DNA of 24,954 nt from a virus. Under the pieces are notes generated by a model. The model made no database searches. It was not told where the DNA came from and worked only from the letters and a program-made list of their open reading frames with translations. The stretch spans positions 1 to 24,954 of IMG/VR virus record IMGVR_UViG_3300035670_007385; one strand, 5' to 3'. Shown piece after piece: positions 20,958-24,954 of this stretch (the stretch's first letter is position 1; every line of letters begins with the position of its first letter). The position numbers and the translations under genes are program-made.

Positions 20958-21250
20958 CCAGGCCGACGATCGACCAGGAGATGCGGCGGGCTGTGGCCGA
21001 AAGGTACGGCTGCCGTGACGGACAGCGCGTGGTCATCGGTTGCCACTACTGCGGAGACGCCATCGTCATCGACCGAACGGCACGCAATCGCACCAAGTTC
21101 CTCGACGAACTAGGACGCAGCCGACCGGAACTCGACCACGTCGAGCCGCTGTATTGGGGAGGCTCGCACCACGCCGACAACCTTGTGCCGGCTTGCCTGC
21201 GGTGCAACCGATCGAAGGGTCCGCGAAGGCTTCTGGGGACGGTCGAGTGA
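20954..21250 (+). CDS. HNH endonuclease
   Basis: A 98-aa nuclease, ATG 20954 in an ATGA overlap. Residues show C30-x2-C33, LDHV with catalytic His62, GGSHHADNLVPAC with Asn76, and C81-x2-C84-N85-x-S-K-G, a complete zinc-stabilised HNH (beta-beta-alpha-metal) motif. The remainder is short, so no specific DNA-recognition domain is attached. It stands directly before the probable replication initiator and could nick the phage origin, cut host DNA, or act in recombination. It is unlike the tail-region HNH in size and motif type and is on the operon strand, so an operon role rather than homing is likelier. Confidence 0.85.
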   Translation: MTRPTIDQEMRRAVAERYGCRDGQRVVIGCHYCGDAIVIDRTARNRTKFLDELGRSRPELDHVEPLYWGGSHHADNLVPACLRCNRSKGPRRLLGTVE

Positions 21251-21978
21251 GGGCCTATCACCGGGTTGACCCGCTCATGGACGAGCGGAAGTCCCACTAT
21301 TCGCCCGCCCAGTTCGGGTCGTTCCTCAAGGTGCAGCTCGTCGCCGGTCGGCAGCGGACACCTGGACGGTTCCGGTCGCTGGCCGCCCTGAAGGGTGCGG
21401 TCCCGGCGCCCTACCTCCGCTTCATCGACTTCCTCCTGGTGGAGGGCGACCTCGTGGTCGCCGATGACGGCTCGGTCTATGTCGATGGCTGGGAAGAATG
21501 GCAGGAAGGTGACCTGACGGTCTCGGAGCGGATGGCTCGACTCCGTAACAGGAAGCGTAACTCCGTCGTAACTGGCTCCGTATCGAATGACGTAACGCTC
21601 CCGTCACCTACCGCTAATGCGAGTGCTAATGCTCTATCTCGTAACGGGGAGGGGTATGGGGAGGGGTTCGACGGACGGGCCGACCTCGAAGCGTTCCTCC
21701 TGGTCCGTCACCGGCCACCGACGCCACGGCAACGAGAGCTGATGGACAACTACATCCGCGTCTTCGACGTCACCGGCCCGTCCCGGGCCGAGCGCATCAT
21801 CCTCGGCCATCCCGACGACCCCATCGGCGCGCTGAAGGCCGACCTCGACGCCTTCCGCGCCGAGCGGTCCGCCGCCGCTGCCGTGGCCGAGGCGCCCAAG
21901 CCGCGGCGGGCACCCGGCCTGACCGGCGCCAACGCCGAGCTCGCCCGGCTGCTCGCCGAGAAGGAAGGTGCGGCGTGA
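21247..21978 (+). CDS. Probable replication initiator / replisome organiser
   Basis: A 243-aa protein, GTG 21247 in a GTGA overlap. Residues 1-95 are probably a winged-helix domain (SPAQFGSFLKVQLVAGRQRT, then RFRSLAALKGAVPAPYLRFIDFLLVEGDLVVADDGSVYVDGWEEWQ), resembling the N-terminal part of phage replisome organisers. A Ser/Asn/Arg-rich linker (about 98-140) is encoded exactly by the repeat array. The C-terminal half is a helical domain with PPTPRQRELMDNYIRVF and ILGHPDDPIGALKADLDAF, ending in a charged helix. Like lambda O, a replication gene with iterons in its middle would bind its own coding sequence as origin. The family link is from the overall layout only, so the name is tentative. Confidence 0.55.
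   Translation: MRAYHRVDPLMDERKSHYSPAQFGSFLKVQLVAGRQRTPGRFRSLAALKGAVPAPYLRFIDFLLVEGDLVVADDGSVYVDGWEEWQEGDLTVSERMARLRNRKRNSVVTGSVSNDVTLPSPTANASANALSRNGEGYGEGFDGRADLEAFLLVRHRPPTPRQRELMDNYIRVFDVTGPSRAERIILGHPDDPIGALKADLDAFRAERSAAAAVAEAPKPRRAPGLTGANAELARLLAEKEGAA
21544..21645 (+). repeat. Helically phased CGTAAC iterons, candidate origin of replication
   Basis: CGTAAC occurs exactly at 21544, 21556, 21567, 21591 and 21640, with one-base variants at 21579 (CGTATC) and 21602 (CGTCAC). The first six are spaced 12, 11, 12, 12 and 11 bp, so all face the same side of the helix. They fall in all three codon positions, so repeated amino acids do not explain them. Between 21602 and 21640 lie two GCTAATGC direct repeats (21613, 21625) in an AT-richer stretch. 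The region is inside the probable initiator gene. Confidence 0.7.
21646..21666 (+). other. G-quadruplex motif next to the iterons
   Basis: Four runs of four G are separated by A, TAT and A on the + strand. This is a perfect intramolecular G-quadruplex pattern with four tetrads and very short loops. It is the direct repeat of a 9-bp unit (GGGGAGGGG) with TAT between. It starts at the base after the last CGTAAC. It encodes Gly-Glu-Gly-Tyr-Gly-Glu-Gly. Confidence 0.8.
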
Positions 21979-22457
21979 CCGACGACCTCCCGTTCGACTA
22001 CCCCAGCGAGCCGAACCTCGGCGCGGCGCCCCCGCGTCGGTGCGGCCACCCCAAGGACACCCGCCGCAGCGACGGCGACGGCGGGTGGGCCTGTGGGCGC
22101 TGCGGGCACGTCGTGAGCGGCGACCGGGTGCGGGCAGGGCGGCGCGTCCGCGCCCGGGGCAACGCCAAGGAGCGCGCCAGCGCCAAGCGCAACGGCACCG
22201 TGCGGACCGGCCAGCACGGCGGCAAGGACGACTACCGGGTCGGTGGGCTGTTCGCCTTCCAGAACAAGAGCATGGTCACGGCCCGGTTCCCCGGCTGGAT
22301 GACCAACGAACTCGACGCCGTGCGCGCCGCGTGGCCGGACCTGGAGCCGGTGCTGCACGTCGAGGAGTCGCCCGGGCCGGGGAAGCGCCCGCGGCGGATC
22401 TACGTCGTGGACGAGAAGACATGGATCGCCCTCCACGGGCCAGAGGGGATGGAATGA
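21975..22457 (+). CDS. Zinc-ribbon protein with Holliday-resolvase-like core
   Basis: A 160-aa protein, GTG 21975 in a GTGA overlap. Residues 23-45 hold C23-x-H25, C40-x2-C43 and H45, a zinc ribbon. Then follow a basic stretch and the motif set GN-x-x-E66-R, GGKDD86Y and FQ96NK98, followed by a helix with LDAVRAAWPDLEPVLHVEE and a final strand pair with RRIYVVDEKTWIAL. The E ... D ... (E/Q)-x-K arrangement with a following helix matches archaeal/phage Hjc-type PD-(D/E)XK resolvases, except that Gln replaces the usual Glu. The upstream annealase and exonuclease and downstream helicase support a recombination role. An alternative is an inactive or DNA-binding derivative. Confidence 0.5.
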   Translation: MTDDLPFDYPSEPNLGAAPPRRCGHPKDTRRSDGDGGWACGRCGHVVSGDRVRAGRRVRARGNAKERASAKRNGTVRTGQHGGKDDYRVGGLFAFQNKSMVTARFPGWMTNELDAVRAAWPDLEPVLHVEESPGPGKRPRRIYVVDEKTWIALHGPEGME

Positions 22458-23845
22458 CTGACTACGCGGAGTTCCTCGACAGAAAGACGCAACTGGACGG
22501 AGCGACCGGGTTCCAGCCGGATTGGACGCCGGACTTCCTGTTCCCGTTCCAGCGGTTCCTCACCGAGTGGGCCGTACGTCAGGGTCGCGCCGCGCTGTTC
22601 GCCGACTGCGGCCTCGGCAAGACACCGATGCAGCTCGTCTGGGCCGAGAACGTGCGCCGCCGGACCGGCAAGCCGGTGCTGATCGTGACCCCGCTCGCGG
22701 TCGGGTTCCAGACGATCGGCGAGGCGCACAAGTTCGGCGTGGACGCGGCCATCTCCCGCGACGGCAAGGCCGCCGGGCCGATCACCGTGACCAACTACGA
22801 GCGGTTGCACCTGTTCGATCGGTCCGACTTCGGTGGGATGGTCTGTGACGAGTCGAGCGCGATCAAGTCGTTCGATGGTGTCCACCGGGCGCTCGTGACG
22901 GACTTCATGCGCAAGATGGAGTACCGCCTGCTCTGCACCGCCACCGCCGCCCCGAACGATTACGTCGAGCTGGGCACGTCCTCCGAGGCCCTCGGCTACC
23001 TCGGACACATGGACATGCTCAACCGCTTCTTCCGCAACGACCAGAACACCAGCGACACCCGCGGGCAGTGGAAGGGGCACGCTGCTCCCCGGTCGTTCAT
23101 GGGCCAGCAGTGGCGGTTCAAGGGTCACGCCGAAGATGCGTTCTGGCGCTGGGTGGCGTCCTGGGCGCGGGCGATGCGCAAGCCGTCGGACCTCGGCTTC
23201 GATGACACCGGGTTCCGCCTGCCGCCGCTCGAGCACCGCGAGCACATCATCGAGGCGCGCACCAGGCCCGAGGGCACGCTGTTTGACCTGCCGGCGATCG
23301 GCATGGACGAGGAGCGTGCCGAGGCACGGCGCACCCTCAATGAGCGGTGCGAGGCCGTGGCCGACCTGCTCCACGGGGCCGACTCGGCCGTGGCGTGGTG
23401 CCAGCTCAACCCGGAAGGCGACCTGCTCACCAAACTCATCCCGGGTGCCGTCCAGGTCTCCGGGTCGGACGACCCCGACGAGAAGGAAGCCAAGCTGCTC
23501 GCGTTCAGCCGGGGCGAGGTCCGGGTCCTCGTGACCAAGCCGAAGATCGGCGCGTGGGGCCTCAACTGGCAGCACTGCAACCGGATGACGTTCTTCCCGA
23601 GCCATTCCTACGAGCAGTACTACCAGGCCGTTCGGCGCTCGTGGCGGTTCGGCCAGAAGCGCCCCGTGGTCGTGGACATCGTGACCACGAGCGGCGGGGC
23701 ACGCGCCCTCGCCAACCTCGAACGCAAGGCCGACCAGGCGAGCCGGATGTTCGACGCGCTGGTGGCGCACATGCACGACGCGATGGTCGTGGATCGGTCG
23801 CTCCAATACCCCGAGTCGGTGGAGGTGCCGTCATGGCTCGCCTGA
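22454..23845 (+). CDS. SNF2-type DNA helicase/translocase
   Basis: A 463-aa superfamily 2 ATPase, ATG 22454 in an ATGA overlap. It has the Q-motif Gln33 (FPFQRFL), Walker A DCGLGKT (51-57), a motif Ia near VLIVTPLAV, Walker B as DESS at 132-135, TATAAP (motif III), then LVTKPKIGAWGLNWQHCN and Y390-QAVRRSWRFGQKRPV (motif VI, with the arginine finger). These are features of SNF2-like enzymes that move along duplex DNA. The helical insert between the two RecA-like domains is longer than in minimal versions. Neighbours suggest a role in replication fork remodelling or recombination. It overlaps the MazG-like gene by 13 bp. Confidence 0.88.
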   Translation: MTDYAEFLDRKTQLDGATGFQPDWTPDFLFPFQRFLTEWAVRQGRAALFADCGLGKTPMQLVWAENVRRRTGKPVLIVTPLAVGFQTIGEAHKFGVDAAISRDGKAAGPITVTNYERLHLFDRSDFGGMVCDESSAIKSFDGVHRALVTDFMRKMEYRLLCTATAAPNDYVELGTSSEALGYLGHMDMLNRFFRNDQNTSDTRGQWKGHAAPRSFMGQQWRFKGHAEDAFWRWVASWARAMRKPSDLGFDDTGFRLPPLEHREHIIEARTRPEGTLFDLPAIGMDEERAEARRTLNERCEAVADLLHGADSAVAWCQLNPEGDLLTKLIPGAVQVSGSDDPDEKEAKLLAFSRGEVRVLVTKPKIGAWGLNWQHCNRMTFFPSHSYEQYYQAVRRSWRFGQKRPVVVDIVTTSGGARALANLERKADQASRMFDALVAHMHDAMVVDRSLQYPESVEVPSWLA

Positions 23846-24123
23846 ACCGGGGCGGGATCTACGCGCTGATCGACGCCGAGCGCGAGGCGCAGGCCGCCAA
23901 GTGGGGCGGGCAGCACGCATGGGGCCGGGGCGACTGCTCATCCCGCGAGGTGGACGAGACGGTCAAGGCGACCGTGCTGGCCGAGGAATGCGGCGAGGTC
24001 GGGCGGGCCGTGCTGGACGCGCGGCACGGGGACCTGCGGCGCGAACTGATCCAGGTGGCGGCCGTGGCCGTCGCGTGGCTGGAGTCATTCGAGGAAGAGG
24101 GGCCGAAACTATGGCAGTCCTAG
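23833..24123 (+). CDS. MazG-like nucleotide pyrophosphohydrolase
   Basis: A 96-aa all-alpha protein, ATG 23833 overlapping the helicase gene by 13 bp. It has an N-terminal helix with DAEREAQAAKWG, a loop with histidine, then E51-E52-x2-E55 (LAEECGEVGRA) and later RRELIQVAAVAVAWLES. The first part is the metal-binding ExxE pair of MazG-type enzymes. In the second the usual ExxD is ExxQ, a variant seen in phage versions of this family. The enzymes hydrolyse NTPs or modified nucleotides. With a methyltransferase next door, nucleotide pool cleaning during phage DNA synthesis or relief of host stringent signals are possible; the sequence does not decide. Confidence 0.7.
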   Translation: MARLNRGGIYALIDAEREAQAAKWGGQHAWGRGDCSSREVDETVKATVLAEECGEVGRAVLDARHGDLRRELIQVAAVAVAWLESFEEEGPKLWQS

Positions 24124-24954
24124 TCCAGCGGGTCACCGATACCTACGCCATCTACAACGGCGATTGCATGGAGGTCATGCCGACCCTGCCGACCGGATCG
24201 GTCGCGCTGTCGGTCTACTCCCCGCCATTCGCCGGACTCTACCAGTACAGCTCTTCCGAGCGAGACCTGTCGAACAGCCGCAACTACGACGAGTTCATGG
24301 CGCACTACGAGTTCGTGGTGCGGGAACTGCTCCGCCTGGCAATGCCGGGGCGGATGACGGCCGTCCACTGCATGGACATCCCACTCTCGAACACCGGCAA
24401 GGGCGACGCCCTGCTCGACTTCTCGGGCGACATCATCCGCCTGCACCAGCGGGTCGGGTGGGACTATGTCGCCCGGTACGCGGTGTGGAAGGAGCCGCTT
24501 ACCGTCCGCAACCGGACGATGATGAAGTCGCTCGCCCACAAGACGATCGTGGACGACTCGTCCCGCTGCTCGAACGCATCGGCCGACTACCTGCTCGTGT
24601 TCCGCAAGCGTGGCGAGAACCCGGTCCCGATCGCGCACCCTTCCGGGCTGACCGAGTACGCCGGGGCCCGAGAGATGCCGGCCGAGCTGCTGCGCTGGCG
24701 CGGCTGGACCGGCAACCAGATCGAGAACCGCTACAGCCATTGGATCTGGCGACAGTACGCCTCGGCGTTCTGGGATGACGTGCGGCTGGACCGGGTCCTC
24801 CCCTACCGGGAGAGCCGAGACGAGGAGGACGAGAAGCACGTCCATCCGCTCCAGCTCGACGTGATCGACCGGACGATCGTGATGTGGTCGAACCCGGGTG
24901 AGACCATCCTGACCCCGTTCATGGGCGTGGGCTCCGAGGTCTACTCGGCCGTCC
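24111..24954 (+). CDS. DNA methyltransferase, beta class (partial, runs off the window)
   Basis: An ATG at 24111 overlaps the previous gene by 13 bp; 281 codons are present without a stop. Motif IV is SPPF at residues 37-40, motif VIII-like parts follow, and motif I appears late as TPFMGVGS (268-275), the SAM-binding loop. Motif IV before I is the order of beta-class enzymes. Targets of this class are N4-cytosine or N6-adenine; SPPF fits either and sequence alone does not decide. The stretch of about 130-250 is the target-recognition region. It is probably an orphan modification enzyme protecting phage DNA from restriction, as no restriction nuclease is next to it in the window. Confidence 0.88.
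   Translation, partial: MAVLVQRVTDTYAIYNGDCMEVMPTLPTGSVALSVYSPPFAGLYQYSSSERDLSNSRNYDEFMAHYEFVVRELLRLAMPGRMTAVHCMDIPLSNTGKGDALLDFSGDIIRLHQRVGWDYVARYAVWKEPLTVRNRTMMKSLAHKTIVDDSSRCSNASADYLLVFRKRGENPVPIAHPSGLTEYAGAREMPAELLRWRGWTGNQIENRYSHWIWRQYASAFWDDVRLDRVLPYRESRDEEDEKHVHPLQLDVIDRTIVMWSNPGETILTPFMGVGSEVYSAV

Noticed and set aside
22400-23806. 468-codon open frame on the minus strand over the SNF2 helicase
   Set aside because: The + strand carries complete helicase motifs; the antisense frame shows none.
22454-24954. DISARM- or BREX-like defence island
   Set aside because: SNF2 helicase and methyltransferase alone are not enough. The PLD nuclease, DUF1998 or PglZ-type partners are missing and the context is phage replication.

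Overview
The window looks like about 25 kb of a tailed dsDNA phage or prophage with siphovirus architecture and an HK97-type head. Its genes are very GC-rich and packed almost without gaps. GTG starts are frequent, ATGA/GTGA start-stop overlaps occur at most junctions, and two promoters appear to give leaderless mRNAs. An actinobacterial or similarly GC-rich host is likely, but nothing seen here fixes the host. No integrase, endolysin, tRNA, CRISPR array or insertion sequence was found, so lifestyle stays open.

Left part (1-17677) is the late virion module on the + strand. It runs: tail end of an upstream gene, a 40-aa ORF, a small beta-rich head protein, HK97-type prohead protease, major capsid protein. 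A structured non-coding spacer (2653-2827) follows. Then comes a 5-kb insert of two FkbM-type methyltransferases, three GT-B glycosyltransferases and a zinc-ribbon microprotein. Virion genes then resume: head-tail connector, HK97 gp10-like protein, tail terminator, major tail protein, tail assembly chaperones with a -1 frameshift, tape measure, tail hub protein, and an 836-aa tail fibre with a sialidase-like propeller. The glycan cassette is translationally coupled to the connector gene, which argues that the sugars are put on during late expression, most simply onto virion proteins. A lone HNH endonuclease gene sits antisense between tail terminator and major tail protein.

A strong rho-independent terminator (17696-17723) closes the late module. 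A TTGACA-type promoter then starts the early module (17781 to the right edge), which reads in the same direction. It opens with an excisionase-like DNA-binding protein, probably made from a leaderless mRNA whose promoter carries two palindromes. It continues with small membrane and zinc-finger proteins, a winged-helix protein, a Cas4/RecB-like nuclease, a Rad52-like annealing protein, an HNH nuclease, a probable replication initiator, a zinc-ribbon protein with Holliday-resolvase-like motifs, an SNF2-type helicase, a MazG-like pyrophosphohydrolase and a beta-class DNA methyltransferase cut by the window edge. Thirteen successive genes overlap their neighbour by 4-14 bases. Together they form a replication, recombination and DNA-modification operon.

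The strongest new signals are: (i) six CGTAAC-like repeats spaced 11-12 bp apart inside the probable initiator gene, followed by a seventh copy and a perfect four-tract G-quadruplex motif, together a candidate replication origin; (ii) the glycan cassette embedded in the head genes; (iii) a long bulged stem-loop between capsid gene and cassette; (iv) two leaderless promoters with identical -10-to-ATG spacing.
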